Part shown: positions 28,288 through 38,673 of the stretch, one piece after another
Position numbering within the stretch: position 1 is the stretch's first letter
Layout: each line of letters begins with the position of its first letter
Assembly (NCBI RefSeq): GCF_021440345.1
Contig: NZ_JAKCNS010000043.1
Coordinates: forward strand, 50,364 to 111,687
From: Kluyvera intermedia
Lineage (GTDB): Bacteria > Pseudomonadota > Gammaproteobacteria > Enterobacterales > Enterobacteriaceae
Length of the DNA stretch: 61,324 nt
Reading direction: 5' to 3'
The notes under the pieces: generated by a model
The model's input: only the letters and a program-made list of their open reading frames with translations
Database searches by the model: none
Told to the model about the DNA's origin: nothing
Program-made: the position numbers and the translations under genes

Positions 28288-28956
28288 ATGTCCGCCGAGC
28301 GCCAAATAAAAGCCGCCATTTTCGACATGGATGGATTACTGATCGATTCCGAGCCGTTGTGGGATCGTGCTGAACATAAAGTCCTGGGCGAGGTGGGCGT
28401 CGATTTTTCCCGTCGCCACGAACTTCCCGATACGCGCGGGTTACGCATCGACCTGGTGGTGGAACTGTGGTTTGCGCATCAGCCGTGGAGCGGCCCGGAC
28501 CAGGCAACCGTCGTTCAACGCATTATTGACTACGTGATTGCGCAGGTTGAAGAAACCAAACCGCTGCTGCCCGGCGTACGTGAAGCGGTGGCACTGTGCA
28601 AAGCACAAGGTCTCAAGGTTGGCCTGGCCTCAGCATCACCGCTGTATATGCTGGAAAAAGTGCTCACCATGTTTGAGCTGCGCGATCAGTTTGATGCGCT
28701 GGCCTCCGCCGATAAACTGGACTACAGCAAGCCGCATCCGCTGGTCTACCTCAACTGTGCGGCTGAACTGGGCGTTGATCCAACCTGCTGCGTGGCGCTG
28801 GAAGATTCCGTTAATGGCATGATTGCCAGCAAAGCAGCGCGCATGCGCTCTATCGTCGTTCCCGCGGCGGAGAGTCAGCTTGACCCGCGCTTTAGCCTCG
28901 CCGACGTAAAACTACCGTCGCTTGAGTCCCTCACCCGCGAAAATCTTCTCGGGTAA
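28288..28956 (+). CDS. hxpB: HAD-family hexitol/2-deoxyglucose-6-phosphate phosphatase
   Basis: A 222-residue HAD phosphatase (YniC). The nucleophile motif FDMDGLLIDS is near residue 12, LASASP is motif II, and the C-terminal EDSVNG motif binds Mg2+. It dephosphorylates sugar phosphates such as 2-deoxyglucose 6-phosphate. I chose the ATG at 28288 with AGGAGAGG upstream; the frame is open far upstream but only this start gives the family N-terminus. Confidence 0.95.
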   Translation: MSAERQIKAAIFDMDGLLIDSEPLWDRAEHKVLGEVGVDFSRRHELPDTRGLRIDLVVELWFAHQPWSGPDQATVVQRIIDYVIAQVEETKPLLPGVREAVALCKAQGLKVGLASASPLYMLEKVLTMFELRDQFDALASADKLDYSKPHPLVYLNCAAELGVDPTCCVALEDSVNGMIASKAARMRSIVVPAAESQLDPRFSLADVKLPSLESLTRENLLG

Positions 28957-29005
28957 TGGTGATGCGGGCACAGTTTGTGCCCGCAAATGCCAACCAACTC
29001 ATAAA

Positions 29006-29058
29006 AATGAAACGCTGTTTTATTTTTGTTTGAGTTTTCCGTTTCTCCCCACTATGCT
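29006..29058 (+). promoter_or_regulatory. KdgR-like operator and promoter of kduD
   Basis: AATGAAACGCTGTTTTATT (29006-29024) is a near-palindrome that closely fits the KdgR box known from pectin and ketodeoxygluconate genes. It is followed by -35 TTGAGT (29030-29035), 17-bp spacer and -10 TATGCT (29053-29058). Upstream, a GCGGGCACA / TGTGCCCGC hairpin (28964-28984) probably ends the hxpB message. Confidence 0.68.
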
Positions 29059-29108
29059 TTGCCCTGTAGGTCATCTCATAACGATAAAAACCGTATACAG
29101 GGGTCGAC

Positions 29109-29870
29109 ATGATTCTTAATGCTTTCAATCTGCAAGGTAAAGTGGCGCTCGTCACCGGGTGCGATAAAGGTCTGGGTCAAGGCATGGCGCTAGGGCTGGC
29201 GGAAGCCGGGTGCGATATCGTCAGCGTCAGCCGCAGCTTACCGCACGAAACGGCGGAAAAAGTGCAGGCTTTGGGACGCCGTTTTTACGCCATTCAGGCC
29301 GATCTCAGCCAGCCTGAGAGTATTGCGGATATCGTCCCCGCAGCCGTAGCGGCGGCTGGGCGGATTGATATTCTGGTGAACAACGCCGGAACCATTCGCC
29401 GCGAAGATGCGCTGAGCTTTAGCGAGAAGGACTGGGATGAGGTAATGAACCTCAATCTCAAGTCGGTCTTTTTCCTGGCACAGGCGGTGGCCAGGCAATT
29501 TCTGGCCCAGGACAGCGGCGGAAAAATTATTAATATTGCTTCAATGCTCTCTTTCCAGGGCGGCATTCGTGTGCCATCCTACACCGCCTCAAAAAGCGGC
29601 GTATTAGGTATCACCCGCCTGCTGGCCAATGAATGGGCGCAGCATCGCATTAATGTGAACGCTATCGCCCCGGGCTATATGGCGACGAATAACACCCAGC
29701 AACTGCGCGACGACGCCGACCGCAGCAAAGCGATTCTCGACCGTATCCCTGCCGCTCGCTGGGGCACGCCAGAAGATCTCAAAGGCCCGGTGGTGTTTCT
29801 TGCCTCCGCGGCTGCGGACTATATCAGCGGCTATACGATTGCCGTTGACGGTGGCTGGCTCGCACGTTAA
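29109..29870 (+). CDS. kduD: 2-dehydro-3-deoxy-D-gluconate 5-dehydrogenase
   Basis: SDR enzyme of 253 residues, the same length as E. coli KduD and sharing long blocks with it (IRREDAL, NIASMLSFQGGIRVPSYTAS, NAIAPGYMATNNTQQLR, YTIAVDGGWLAR). The cofactor motif TGCDKGLGQG and catalytic YTASK are present. It reduces a keto sugar acid in hexuronate/pectin breakdown. kduI and other pectin genes are not nearby, but a KdgR-like box lies upstream, which supports the assignment. K-12 has no gene between yniC and ydjM. Confidence 0.9.
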   Translation: MILNAFNLQGKVALVTGCDKGLGQGMALGLAEAGCDIVSVSRSLPHETAEKVQALGRRFYAIQADLSQPESIADIVPAAVAAAGRIDILVNNAGTIRREDALSFSEKDWDEVMNLNLKSVFFLAQAVARQFLAQDSGGKIINIASMLSFQGGIRVPSYTASKSGVLGITRLLANEWAQHRINVNAIAPGYMATNNTQQLRDDADRSKAILDRIPAARWGTPEDLKGPVVFLASAAADYISGYTIAVDGGWLAR

Positions 29871-29925
29871 ATTTTTGACAAAGAGTTACACTGTAACCTC
29901 TTCCGCCTACTGTATAAAAACCCTA

Positions 29926-29945
29926 TACTGTATGAATTTACAGAA
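29926..29945 (+). promoter_or_regulatory. LexA (SOS) box upstream of ydjM
   Basis: TA-CTGT-ATGAATTT-ACAG matches the LexA consensus CTGT-N8-ACAG (core 29928-29943). A possible -10 TATACT (29924-29929) overlaps it. In E. coli ydjM is SOS-induced and carries LexA boxes. A second, degenerate copy may begin at CTGTATAA just upstream. Confidence 0.82.
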
Positions 29946-29959
29946 CAATGGGTTTTATC

Positions 29960-30550
29960 ATGACGGCGGAAGGTCATCTGCTCTTTTCCATCGCCTGCGC
30001 GGTGTTTGCTAAAAATGCCGAATTGACGCCAGTGCTGGCGCAAGGTGACTGGTGGCACATCGTGCCATCGGCGATATTGACCTGTCTGCTGCCGGATATT
30101 GACCACCCGCGTTCGCTGCTCGGGCAGCGGCTTAGCTGGCTGTCCAAACCCATTGCCCGCATGTTTGGCCACCGGGGCTTTACCCACAGCCTGCTCGCGG
30201 TGTTTGGTGCCCTGACGCTGTTCTATTTGAAAGTGCCCGATAGCTGGATTGTGCCTGCCGATGCGGTACAGGGTATGGTGCTCGGCTATCTGAGCCACAT
30301 TCTTGCCGATATGCTCACGCCCGCTGGCGTACCGCTGCTCTGGCCCTGCCGCTGGCGTTTCCGTTTTCCCATTCTTGCACCGCGTAAAGGGAACCAGCTG
30401 GAGCGCGTGCTGTGTATGGCGCTGTTCGCCTACGCTGTTTTTATGCCGCAATCGCTGCCGGAGAACAGCGCCGTGCGCTGGTCATCGTCGATGATCAACA
30501 TGCTGCAGACCGACTTTAATCGCTTTATTCATCGACGAGCTGAACAATAA
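29960..30550 (+). CDS. ydjM: SOS-inducible membrane metal-dependent hydrolase-like protein YdjM
   Basis: A 196-residue integral membrane protein of the YdjM/DUF457 family, with conserved His/Asp motifs (LLPDIDHPRS, GHRGFTHSLL, YLSHILADMLTPAG) that look like a metal-binding hydrolase site. I chose the ATG at 29960 (MTAEGHLLFS), matching E. coli, rather than the ATG four codons upstream. The LexA box directly upstream predicts DNA-damage induction. Substrate unknown. Confidence 0.94.
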   Translation: MTAEGHLLFSIACAVFAKNAELTPVLAQGDWWHIVPSAILTCLLPDIDHPRSLLGQRLSWLSKPIARMFGHRGFTHSLLAVFGALTLFYLKVPDSWIVPADAVQGMVLGYLSHILADMLTPAGVPLLWPCRWRFRFPILAPRKGNQLERVLCMALFAYAVFMPQSLPENSAVRWSSSMINMLQTDFNRFIHRRAEQ

Positions 30551-30670
30551 TTCAACAGAAATCACACTTTTGGCATAATCAATTCCATTTGGATATAAGG
30601 TTGTGATTCCAGTTCTGTTACCCTTCTCACATCCAGGCAAATTCCTCTCGGATTTGTTCTAAAAAAACAC

Positions 30671-30705
30671 ACGCCGCAGCACCATGAAATGGTGCCGGAC
30701 GGCGT
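30671..30705 (+). repeat. Two-part stem-loop in the tcyP leader
   Basis: Nested stems ACGCCG / CGGCGT (30671-30676, 30700-30705) and GCACCAT / ATGGTGC (30679-30685, 30689-30695), ending 27 nt before the tcyP ATG. No U-run follows, so it is more likely a 5'-UTR structure than a terminator. Confidence 0.55.
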
Positions 30706-30732
30706 GGACAATACTTCTTCAGGAGAACGGGG

Positions 30733-32124
30733 ATGAACTTTCCACTAGTCGCGAACATTATCGTGTTCGTCGTATTGCTGTTTGCATTGGCACAGACTCG
30801 CCACAAACAGTGGAGTCTGGCCAAAAAGGTGCTGGTCGGTCTGGTTGTTGGCGTGGTCTTTGGACTCGCACTGCAACTGATCTACGGTTCCGATAATCCA
30901 GTACTGAAAGATTCCATTCAGTGGTTTAACGTGGTCGGCAACGGCTATGTTCAACTGCTGCAAATGATCGTCATGCCGCTGGTATTTGCCTCAATTCTGA
31001 GCGCAGTCGCCCGTCTGCATAACGCTTCCCAGCTGGGTAAAATCAGTATTCTGACCATCGGTACGCTGCTGTTCACCACGCTGATTGCCGCGCTGGTCGG
31101 TGTGCTGGTGACCAACCTGTTTGGCCTGACCGCCGAAGGTCTGGTACAGGGTACGGCTGAAACCGCGCGTCTGAATGCCATTCAGAGTAGCTACGCCGGT
31201 AAAGTCGCTGACCTGAGCGTACCGCAGCTTCTGCTCTCCTTTGTGCCGAAAAACCCGTTTGCTGACCTGACCGGGGCTAACCCGACATCCATTATCAGCG
31301 TGGTTATCTTCGCCGCCTTCCTGGGTGTCGCCGCACTGAAACTGCTGAAAGACGATGCGCCGAAAGGCCAACGCGTGCTGACCGCTATCGACACGCTGCA
31401 AGGCTGGGTGATGAAGCTGGTGCGTCTGGTGATGCAGCTGACCCCTTACGGCGTGCTGGCGCTGATGACCAAAGTGGTTGCCGGTTCTAACGTGCAGGAC
31501 ATCATCAAGCTCGGCAGCTTTGTGGTCGCGTCTTATCTGGGTCTTATCATCATGTTCGTGGTGCACGGCATTCTGCTGGGCGTCAACGGCGTCAGCCCGC
31601 TGAAATACTTCCGTAAAGTATGGCCGGTACTGACCTTTGCCTTCACCAGTCGCTCCAGCGCCGCGTCTATCCCGCTAAACGTGGAAGCACAGACCCGTCG
31701 TCTGGGCGTACCGGAATCTATCGCCAGCTTCTCCGCATCGTTTGGTGCGACCATTGGTCAGAACGGTTGTGCCGGTCTGTACCCTGCCATGCTGGCAGTG
31801 ATGGTTGCGCCTACCGTGGGGATTAACCCGCTGGATCCGCTGTGGATTGCCACCCTCGTGGGTATGGTTACCGTGAGCTCCGCAGGCGTTGCAGGCGTGG
31901 GTGGCGGGGCAACATTCGCCGCGCTGATCGTGCTGCCAGCCATGGGGCTGCCGGTCACGCTGGTTGCGCTGTTGATTTCCGTTGAGCCACTTATCGACAT
32001 GGGCCGTACCGCGCTGAACGTCAGCGGTTCCATGACTGCCGGTACCCTGACCAGCCAGTGGCTGCGCCAGACCGACAAAGAGATCCTCAATAGCGAAGAC
32101 GATGTCGAGTTAGCGCATCGCTAA
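30733..32124 (+). CDS. tcyP: L-cystine:H+/Na+ symporter TcyP
   Basis: A 463-residue transporter (YdjN) of the dicarboxylate/amino acid:cation symporter family, the same length as E. coli TcyP. Family motifs include [13 protein letters not shown] (serine-rich hairpin), [11 protein letters not shown] and the GTLTSQW tail. It imports cystine and S-sulfocysteine. AGGAGAACGGGG lies before the ATG. In E. coli it is CysB-dependent; I could not define the CysB site by eye. Confidence 0.96.
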   Translation: MNFPLVANIIVFVVLLFALAQTRHKQWSLAKKVLVGLVVGVVFGLALQLIYGSDNPVLKDSIQWFNVVGNGYVQLLQMIVMPLVFASILSAVARLHNASQLGKISILTIGTLLFTTLIAALVGVLVTNLFGLTAEGLVQGTAETARLNAIQSSYAGKVADLSVPQLLLSFVPKNPFADLTGANPTSIISVVIFAAFLGVAALKLLKDDAPKGQRVLTAIDTLQGWVMKLVRLVMQLTPYGVLALMTKVVAGSNVQDIIKLGSFVVASYLGLIIMFVVHGILLGVNGVSPLKYFRKVWPVLTFAFTSRSSAASIPLNVEAQTRRLGVPESIASFSASFGATIGQNGCAGLYPAMLAVMVAPTVGINPLDPLWIATLVGMVTVSSAGVAGVGGGATFAALIVLPAMGLPVTLVALLISVEPLIDMGRTALNVSGSMTAGTLTSQWLRQTDKEILNSEDDVELAHR

Positions 32125-32173
32125 TCATTCGTCCGGCTGAGCGATAAACGTCAGCCGGACAAAACGAGATATA

Positions 32174-32206
32174 AAAAAACGCTGATTTTCATCAGCGTTT
32201 TTTTTT
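32174..32206. terminator. Bidirectional terminator between tcyP and cedA
   Basis: AAAAACGCTGAT / ATCAGCGTTTTT stem (32175-32186 and 32191-32202) with a four-base loop, T-run on the right and A-run on the left, so it can serve both convergent genes. Confidence 0.9.
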
Positions 32207-32227
32207 GCATCCGGACAACGTAAAACC

Positions 32228-32467
32228 TTACGCGTCGATTTCCCCATCCTGGCGCATCTGCACAGCCCAACGCTGGGCCGACTCAGGAATACTGAACGCC
32301 TGTGAGCGCTGAAACGCGCTGCCCATCAGCACAAATGCCACATACTTTCCGCGCAGCATCCAGACATCGCGAAAACCTTCTACCTTAACGGCATGGTCTG
32401 GCGGAGCGGGTTCGCTGCGTGGTACATAGCTGATAATCTGCCGATTTTGTTGGCGAAACGGTTTCAT
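32228..32467 (-). CDS. cedA: Cell division activator CedA
   Basis: A 79-residue DNA-binding protein nearly identical to E. coli CedA (QQNRQIISYVPRSEPAPP, FRDVWMLRGKYVAFVLMG). It promotes division after over-replication in dnaAcos mutants and binds dsDNA and RNA polymerase. In K-12 katE separates it from chbG; here only about 130 nt do, so katE is absent from this site. Confidence 0.95.
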   Translation of the reverse strand: MKPFRQQNRQIISYVPRSEPAPPDHAVKVEGFRDVWMLRGKYVAFVLMGSAFQRSQAFSIPESAQRWAVQMRQDGEIDA

Positions 32468-32545
32468 AAGCAGTTAAATTCACAATCATTAATGGCAAAA
32501 GCAGGAAAGTCTTATGATAGCAGGATTAGCGTGTGCGCGTCATAC

Positions 32546-32576
32546 ACAAAAAAGCCCGGCAGGATCGCTGCCGGGC
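32546..32576 (-). terminator. chb operon terminator
   Basis: GCCCGGCAG / CTGCCGGGC stem (32554-32562 and 32568-32576). On the minus strand it is followed by TTTTTTG, 23 nt past the chbG stop. Confidence 0.9.
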
Positions 32577-32598
32577 AAGGGTTGAGGGGGTTAATCAC

Positions 32599-33354
32599 TT
32601 ACACGTCGCGGTAAGTACCGAGACGATAACCTCTTTCCGCAATCGCATACTTCAGCGAATCCGAGGTCAATACATCCAGTTCCGCCAGGCGCGGGTAGCA
32701 ATATGCGCTGCCCATAATCGTGTTATCCACAAACGCCGGGTGGCACATCACTTCAACAGACTGTTCACCGCGCGCCGCTGAGCTATCCAGGGTTTGCAGG
32801 AACAGCGCGTCAGAAATAGCTTCGCCATAAAACTCGCTGCTGAAACCATCGCTGCTGCGCAGACCTTCAGGAATAACAAATGGATACGCAATGGAGCGGT
32901 CAATACGTATTGCAATGCCCTTTGATTTCGCAAATTCCGCCACCAGCGGGAAAATTTGCGGGATCATATGCACGTGATGATGGCTATCAAAATGCGTTGG
33001 CTCCGCGTCAAACAACTCAACAAAGCGGTTGTACTGACACTCAAGCTCATGAGCAATTTCATCCATCGGCAGCGCGCCTTCCTCTGCCACCTGCCAGATC
33101 CACTTGCCGAGTTTCCCTTCGCGGGTCAGACCCGGCATCGGTGACAGCGGCTCGCCCAGCGTCAGCACAAAGTGCATACCGACGGCCAGTTCCGGCGTAC
33201 GGCGGCTTAGACTCGCCGCGTGGTCAATAGCCGCGCCGTTCACCAGCGCGGTCGTCGAGGTCACGAGTCCATTTTTGCAGGCATCGAGAATACCGTAATT
33301 CTGCCCTTTGCTCAGACCAAAATCATCGGCATTAACGATTAACAAACGTTCCAT
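32599..33354 (-). CDS. chbG: Chitooligosaccharide deacetylase ChbG
   Basis: YdjC-family carbohydrate deacetylase, 251 residues. The metal-binding motifs VNADDFG (Asp10/Asp11) and HFDSHHHVH are intact. It removes one acetyl group from chitobiose 6-phosphate so that ChbF and ChbR can act on it. The ATG at 33354 has AGGAGG upstream; an open frame 19 codons longer was rejected. Last gene of chbBCARFG, 11 nt after chbF. Confidence 0.96.
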   Translation of the reverse strand: MERLLIVNADDFGLSKGQNYGILDACKNGLVTSTTALVNGAAIDHAASLSRRTPELAVGMHFVLTLGEPLSPMPGLTREGKLGKWIWQVAEEGALPMDEIAHELECQYNRFVELFDAEPTHFDSHHHVHMIPQIFPLVAEFAKSKGIAIRIDRSIAYPFVIPEGLRSSDGFSSEFYGEAISDALFLQTLDSSAARGEQSVEVMCHPAFVDNTIMGSAYCYPRLAELDVLTSDSLKYAIAERGYRLGTYRDV

Positions 33355-33365
33355 GCTGCCTCCTG

Positions 33366-34712
33366 TCACTTTTTCAGCTTCTCCACGGTGGCGGCGAAAT
33401 TCGGCAGCCATTTTTCATGGGCCAGAATCAGTTCACGCGCCAGAATCTCTGCATCTTTATCAGAGTGGATAAGCGGGCTTAAGTTCAGCGCCAGTAGCAC
33501 ATCGTTAAACTCACCGCTCAACGCCGCATTGCTTGCCGCAACCTCGAAGCCTTTGATGGTGTGAATAAGACCCAGCACTTTTTCATCGAAGTGCGTTACG
33601 CGCGGATGCGGTTTCGCACCATCACGACCGAGGATAGAGGTCACTTCGATAGACCAGTCGGCCGGAATGTTGTCGATATGCCCGTGGTGCGGAATATTGA
33701 CGTAGTGCTCGGTCTGCTTATCGTTGTAGATAGCGTTGATCACTTCGCACGCTGCGTCGGAGTAGTATGCCCCACCGCGCAGTTCCAGCTCCTTCGGCTT
33801 CACGTTCAGATCCGGATTTTTGTACAGCTCAAACAGCTGTTTCTCGACCTTCTGTACCACCTGAGCACGGGCGCCGCCTTTGTAGTACTCGCCCATTTCG
33901 ATAGCCAGCATCTCTTTTTGCTTGAAGTAATACAGCAGGTAAGAGCACGGCAGCAGGTTCAGAGAGCGGATAAGCCCTTCGCTGAATGGCATATCGAAGA
34001 TGTTCTTCACGGTGTTGGCGGAGAGCGTCCCGGAGGCCACACCGTCCAGCAGTTCGGCAAAGCGGGACTCGCCGTTCACCAGCACATCGCGGATGAAGAC
34101 CATGTGGTTCAGGCCGAAGAGGTCGATGGAAAGATCGTCGCTCTCACTCAGGCGCAGCACGTCGGTGATGAACATTTTCATCCCGATAGGAATGTTACAT
34201 ACGCCGATAAAGCGCTTAAAGTTGGTATGACGGTAAACCGCTTCAGTCACCATCCCGGCCGGGTTGGTAAAGTTGATGACCCACGCGTCGGGGCAAATTT
34301 CCTGCACATCTTTAATGATGTCGAAAATCACCGGAATGGTACGCAGACCTTTAAACAGGCCGCCTGCGCCGTTGGTTTCCTGACCCAGATAACCATGGCT
34401 CAGCGGGATACGTTCGTCTTTTTCACGAGCCTGGAGCTGGCCGACGCGCAGCTGCGTCGTTACAAAGTCAGCACCCTGCAAGGCTTCGCGGCGGTTAAGC
34501 GTTTTGTAGACCTTCATCGGTACGCCGGCTTTTTCTACCATGCGCTGGCACAGAGCGTGGATAATATCCAGCTTCTCCTGCCCGTCTTCTACGTCAACCA
34601 GCCATAATTCGCTGACCGGCAGTTCGTGATAGCGTTTGAGAAAACCTTCCAGCAATTCCGGCGTATAGCTGCTACCACCACCAATAGTAACGACTTTTAA
34701 TTTCTGGCTCAT
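33366..34712 (-). CDS. chbF: 6-phospho-beta-glucosidase (GH4) ChbF
   Basis: NAD+ and Mn2+-dependent GH4 enzyme of 448 residues. The dinucleotide-binding start [18 protein letters not shown] is followed by [12 protein letters not shown], the metal-ligand region CNIPIGM and GLNHMVF. It hydrolyses deacetylated chitobiose 6-phosphate and cellobiose 6-phosphate. The start at 34712 (MSQKLKVV) has GGGAG upstream and matches E. coli; the longer frame to 34736 is not supported. Confidence 0.96.
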   Translation of the reverse strand: MSQKLKVVTIGGGSSYTPELLEGFLKRYHELPVSELWLVDVEDGQEKLDIIHALCQRMVEKAGVPMKVYKTLNRREALQGADFVTTQLRVGQLQAREKDERIPLSHGYLGQETNGAGGLFKGLRTIPVIFDIIKDVQEICPDAWVINFTNPAGMVTEAVYRHTNFKRFIGVCNIPIGMKMFITDVLRLSESDDLSIDLFGLNHMVFIRDVLVNGESRFAELLDGVASGTLSANTVKNIFDMPFSEGLIRSLNLLPCSYLLYYFKQKEMLAIEMGEYYKGGARAQVVQKVEKQLFELYKNPDLNVKPKELELRGGAYYSDAACEVINAIYNDKQTEHYVNIPHHGHIDNIPADWSIEVTSILGRDGAKPHPRVTHFDEKVLGLIHTIKGFEVAASNAALSGEFNDVLLALNLSPLIHSDKDAEILARELILAHEKWLPNFAATVEKLKK

Positions 34713-34817
34713 ATCTTTCTCCCTAGAGATCCACAAGCTAAGCGTGGTTGACCCTCCGCATAATATGCGGCGAGATAAATTCTTTGTTTCAGAACTACGA
34801 AATATTATCGCAGCGCG

Positions 34818-35657
34818 TTATTTGATAACCGTTAACTTCTTACGATAATTACTTGGCGTAAATGAGGTCAGCTTTTTGAATGTTTTAATAAACAAACTTG
34901 GGCTGCTATAACCTGATTCATACGCAATATCAGTTACCGAGTAGTTGGTTATTTCCAGTTGTTTTTTGGCAAAGTTAATGCGGATATCATTAATAATCTG
35001 CATTGGTGTTTTGCCATAGTAGCGTTGAGTGGCTCGGGTTAAATATTCCTGGGTTTTCCCGGATAACTCGACCATATTCTCCAACGCCCCTTCACCAAAT
35101 TTTAATTTATCGTGCATGGCTTCAACGGTGGATTTTAACCACTGCGGCGTGACATCCTGCGCCTGCTCTTCACGGTGATGTCGCAGACGATTGATCACAT
35201 AGAAGGAAACCAGTTCAATAAATTCGTCAAATTCCGTTTCGCGAAAGTGAAGTGATGCAATAACCGACTCAATGTAGCTAAGAAACGTGCTTTTAATCGA
35301 ATAGACTTGCGAAGCAACCAGAGCAAACGGGACCAGCGCCTGATAGTGGGTGTCGAAGAAGTCTTTGCTGATCCCAACGTTTAGGATTCGCGTCGCACCA
35401 AATTCATAGAAGCTCTGGTGGTGTGAACCCATAGGGATGAACACAAAGTCTCCGCGCTCCAGCATAACCCGTTTGCCATTGATAACCTGATAGTAGCGCC
35501 CGGTCAGTACGATTGTGAACTCGTAGTAATCATGCTGGTGTAACCCACTGATGCTTTCCGTTTTGTTGTAGATGAAGACATGAAAATTCTTACCGTTAAA
35601 GAGCTGTTGTTCTCTGGCGGTGTTGATTTCCATGCTGATCATCTTTGGTTGCCTCAT
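34818..35657 (-). CDS. chbR: AraC-family chb operon regulator ChbR
   Basis: A 279-residue dual activator/repressor. The N-terminal cupin sensor includes [20 protein letters not shown]; the C-terminal AraC helix-turn-helix pair ends in [23 protein letters not shown]. It activates the operon in response to monodeacetylated chitobiose 6-phosphate and represses it otherwise, together with NagC. Encoded inside its own operon 10 nt after chbA, as in E. coli. Confidence 0.96.
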   Translation of the reverse strand: MRQPKMISMEINTAREQQLFNGKNFHVFIYNKTESISGLHQHDYYEFTIVLTGRYYQVINGKRVMLERGDFVFIPMGSHHQSFYEFGATRILNVGISKDFFDTHYQALVPFALVASQVYSIKSTFLSYIESVIASLHFRETEFDEFIELVSFYVINRLRHHREEQAQDVTPQWLKSTVEAMHDKLKFGEGALENMVELSGKTQEYLTRATQRYYGKTPMQIINDIRINFAKKQLEITNYSVTDIAYESGYSSPSLFIKTFKKLTSFTPSNYRKKLTVIK

Positions 35658-35667
35658 GGGGAAAAGC

Positions 35668-36015
35668 CTATTGTACCTTCTCGTGAAGTTCGATCAATTC
35701 AGCAACGAGTTCGCGGGCCAACATTGACGTCATTAGATGATCCTGCGCATGAACCAACACCAGGCTCACTTTCATACGTCCTTCGCCTTCATCGCTTTCA
35801 ATTAACTGTGTCTGCACACGGTGAGCTTCGCTCAGCGCAACGCGGGACTGGTCCATAGTGGCTTTTGCACCTTCAAAATCACCCTGCTTAGCCTGCTTCA
35901 GCGCGGCGTATGCCAGGCTGCGCGCCTGCCCGGAGTTGATAATCAGGCCCATCACCACTTCTTCGAGATCGTTTTCCTGCACGTCCTCAGCAACAACATT
36001 TTCCAAATCAAACAT
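35668..36015 (-). CDS. chbA: Chitobiose PTS enzyme IIA
   Basis: A 115-residue lactose/cellobiose-family IIA component, forming a trimeric helical bundle. The phosphorylation site is His89 in [13 protein letters not shown], with the metal-binding Asp and second His nearby. It passes phosphate from HPr to ChbB. Confidence 0.97.
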   Translation of the reverse strand: MFDLENVVAEDVQENDLEEVVMGLIINSGQARSLAYAALKQAKQGDFEGAKATMDQSRVALSEAHRVQTQLIESDEGEGRMKVSLVLVHAQDHLMTSMLARELVAELIELHEKVQ

Positions 36016-36070
36016 AACTATTCCCTTTTTGTGAGGGCGGTATGGAGGCTCGCTCCATACCGCATTGGCA

Positions 36071-37429
36071 TTAGAATTTCAGAGCTGCAGCGATGTCTTC
36101 TTCGCTTTCTTCTTCTTCAATGGTCTGCTGTGCTTTGTTCGAAATCATCACGAATGGAATGTAAACCATTGTGGCGACACAGAGGTTGAACAGAGCGACA
36201 AACAGGGCTGCGATGCTACCGTTACTGTTGAAGAATGCGCCCAGACCGGTTGGCATGGTCCACGGAGCCAGGTTAGTAACCGGTGGAATGATGCCCATTG
36301 AGTAGGCTGCCAGGGTGATAGCGGCCAGAATCGGCTGTACCAGAACAAACGGGATGAACATAACCGGGTTCATGATGATTGGCAGACCAAACAGAATCGG
36401 TTCGTTAATCTGGAAGATGCCTGATGGCAGCGCCAGTTTCGCAACCTGACGATGGTCAGCGCGGCGAGAAGCGATAAAGATGGCGATAATCAAGCCCAGA
36501 GTCGCACCGGAACCACCCAGCAGGATGTAGGAATCCAGCATTGGTTTCGCCCAGAAGTGGAACTGCTGGCCCGCAGCGATTGCCGCATCAACAGAACCAT
36601 ACTGGTTGTACAGCGCGATGTTTTCCAGCGCCCATGGGGTCATGATGCCGTTATCCAGCGCGGTCAGCGCCAGGGAACCGTGAACACCGAAGAACCACAG
36701 CAGGGAGTTGAAGACCACGTACGCCCAGCCCACGACGCCACCCATTGCCGCCAGCGGCTTGGAGATAGAGTCCATGATTATCTGGTGGAAGTTGCTGCCG
36801 TAGGAGGCCAGCATCCAGGAGATAATCCCGAAGATGGAGAGGATCAGGAAGCCTGGAATCAGCGCCGAGAATGAACGTGCGACGGAAGATGGCACGCTAT
36901 CTGGCAGCGTAATAACCCAGTTGCGACGGATAACAAAGGTGAACAGCTCAGCCACCACCAGACCGATAATCATACCGGAGATGATGTTCTGACCGCCCAG
37001 CCAGTTAGCGCCTACCGCATACGCGTCGCCGACGCTGTAAGGGGTAACGGTCATGAAGGCTGCAACGGCAAGCAGACCTGCCGCCATCGGGTCAACTTTG
37101 CGTTCTTCTGCTAAAGCTGAACCTATAAAGAAAGGCGCCATCAGCGACATAATGCCCAGGGTACCGTTATAAACGTTACCGCCGATGGCTTTAAAGCTGT
37201 CTAAAGTTGCAATGGTGGATGCATCCAGACGAATGCCCATTGAATAGAAGAATGACCCCTCACCAAAGCTCAGGAAAACGTTATTAATTAATACGAACAT
37301 GGCCCCCGCGAGGGTCAGCGGCATTAATTTAATAAAACCGTTTTTAATGGCGTTAATGTGAGGCTGCTTTCCTATTTTAACAGCAAAAGGAAGGAGTACC
37401 TTTTCAAGCGAATCGATCACTTTACTCAT
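36071..37429 (-). CDS. chbC: Chitobiose PTS enzyme IIC
   Basis: A 452-residue membrane channel of the lactose/cellobiose PTS family with about ten transmembrane helices. Recognisable blocks are [21 protein letters not shown] and [14 protein letters not shown], the substrate-binding loop. It moves N,N'-diacetylchitobiose and cellobiose across the inner membrane while ChbB phosphorylates it. Confidence 0.97.
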   Translation of the reverse strand: MSKVIDSLEKVLLPFAVKIGKQPHINAIKNGFIKLMPLTLAGAMFVLINNVFLSFGEGSFFYSMGIRLDASTIATLDSFKAIGGNVYNGTLGIMSLMAPFFIGSALAEERKVDPMAAGLLAVAAFMTVTPYSVGDAYAVGANWLGGQNIISGMIIGLVVAELFTFVIRRNWVITLPDSVPSSVARSFSALIPGFLILSIFGIISWMLASYGSNFHQIIMDSISKPLAAMGGVVGWAYVVFNSLLWFFGVHGSLALTALDNGIMTPWALENIALYNQYGSVDAAIAAGQQFHFWAKPMLDSYILLGGSGATLGLIIAIFIASRRADHRQVAKLALPSGIFQINEPILFGLPIIMNPVMFIPFVLVQPILAAITLAAYSMGIIPPVTNLAPWTMPTGLGAFFNSNGSIAALFVALFNLCVATMVYIPFVMISNKAQQTIEEEESEEDIAAALKF

Positions 37430-37509
37430 AGAAAATACCCTTAAAGGGCCGCAATTAATATTGCGGCGATTGTAAGTGAAATAACTCTTTGACGGGAAAA
37501 ATAATTAAA

Positions 37510-37830
37510 TTACTGCGCAGCGGCTTTTTTAATTGCAGCAACAGCTGCTTTAAGCACGCCCAAACCATCTACTTTGCCATACAGCGTTGAATCAATAACT
37601 TCGATCGGCTTATTAGGTAAAATCTTCTGAATGTCACCTAACATATAACCAATTTGTGGACCGAGTAAAATAACGTCAGCTTCAGGACCTTTTTCAGCCG
37701 CAAATGCTTCGGAGAATGCTTCAATGACGACCGGTACTTCGTATTTCTCAGCCTGCGCACGCATTTTGGATACTAACAATGAAGTAGACATCCCTGCAGA
37801 GCAAAAGAGATAAATATGTTTCTTTTCCAT
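37510..37830 (-). CDS. chbB: Chitobiose PTS enzyme IIB
   Basis: A 106-residue cytoplasmic IIB component. The phosphocysteine Cys10 lies in [14 protein letters not shown], a P-loop like that of low-molecular-weight tyrosine phosphatases. First gene of chbBCARFG. Confidence 0.97.
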   Translation of the reverse strand: MEKKHIYLFCSAGMSTSLLVSKMRAQAEKYEVPVVIEAFSEAFAAEKGPEADVILLGPQIGYMLGDIQKILPNKPIEVIDSTLYGKVDGLGVLKAAVAAIKKAAAQ

Positions 37831-38062
37831 TCACGCTTCCTCAACTTGTGAAATCTGCCATCACCGGGCGATGTTCCTTGTGCCCACTACCCTCGTATGT
37901 AACAGATGAGTTATCTTCTGTTTATGCCTTGAGTATACGGCAACAATTTGTGTACGGATAATTCTCAAAGCCCAGAAATTGTCTCTCATTGACCTCTGGT
38001 TTTGACTACCCTCACACTTTGGTCAAAATAATTCGCGACAAGAAATAAGCATGATTTCTCGT
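37831..38062. promoter_or_regulatory. chb operon control region
   Basis: Holds the chbB promoter region. An inverted repeat AACAGA-N10-TCTGTT (37901-37922), about 70 nt upstream of the chbB start, could be an operator. NagC, CRP and ChbR sites are expected from E. coli, but I could not assign them confidently by eye. Confidence 0.4.
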
Positions 38063-38090
38063 AAAAAAGCCCGACGCTAAGGTCGGGCTT
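38063..38090 (-). terminator. osmE terminator
   Basis: AAGCCCGAC / GTCGGGCTT stem (38067-38075 and 38082-38090), followed on the minus strand by TTTTAC. It lies 25 nt past the osmE stop. Confidence 0.85.
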
Positions 38091-38115
38091 TCGTAGATGT
38101 CCGATGAATACACGA

Positions 38116-38457
38116 TTACTTGCTGGCGGCCTGCGGGTCCGTGTCGTACTGCGCACAAGTTTGATAACCAGAGTTGATAACATGGCCGGTATCGTCTAAG
38201 GCCACAAAGTAGGTTTCTGCTTTACCATCACGTTGACCCAATATATAGGTCTGGCAAGTACCACGGGCGTGGATCATCGATACTTCAGATGATGGTTTAC
38301 CCGCAATCTGTGCAACCTGCGAACGGCTCATCCCTTTCTTCACGTCTTTAACCACCGGCTGAGTGAACTGGTCTGCCGTGCGGTCGTATGCGGTACAGCC
38401 AGCCAGCAGGGTCATGACAGCAGCGGCGCCCAGGAAACCAACAATATTCTTATTCAT
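38116..38457 (-). CDS. osmE: Osmotically inducible lipoprotein OsmE
   Basis: A 113-residue lipoprotein of the SmpA/OmlA-like (BamE-type) fold. The signal peptide ends in a lipobox, LAGC (Cys near residue 21), for lipidation. The body has [21 protein letters not shown], typical of this fold. It is induced by high osmolarity and stationary phase in E. coli. AGGAGAGGGAAG precedes the ATG. Divergent from nadE. Confidence 0.96.
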   Translation of the reverse strand: MNKNIVGFLGAAAVMTLLAGCTAYDRTADQFTQPVVKDVKKGMSRSQVAQIAGKPSSEVSMIHARGTCQTYILGQRDGKAETYFVALDDTGHVINSGYQTCAQYDTDPQAASK

Positions 38458-38673
38458 CTTCCCTCTCCTTTTTTATGAAGTGCATTAAGCCTGGAATAAA
38501 TAATGCTATTTATCAACCAATACGCCTGAATGAACGCCGATTAACGGAATAATCGGATTAATTTACATCAGTCAAAACTGTGATCCTTGTCGTTTTACCG
38601 TCAAAGAGGTAGCTTTAACACATTGTTCTAATGGGCTATCGGCACAGGCTGGCACACATTTCCGGAGGGGTAA

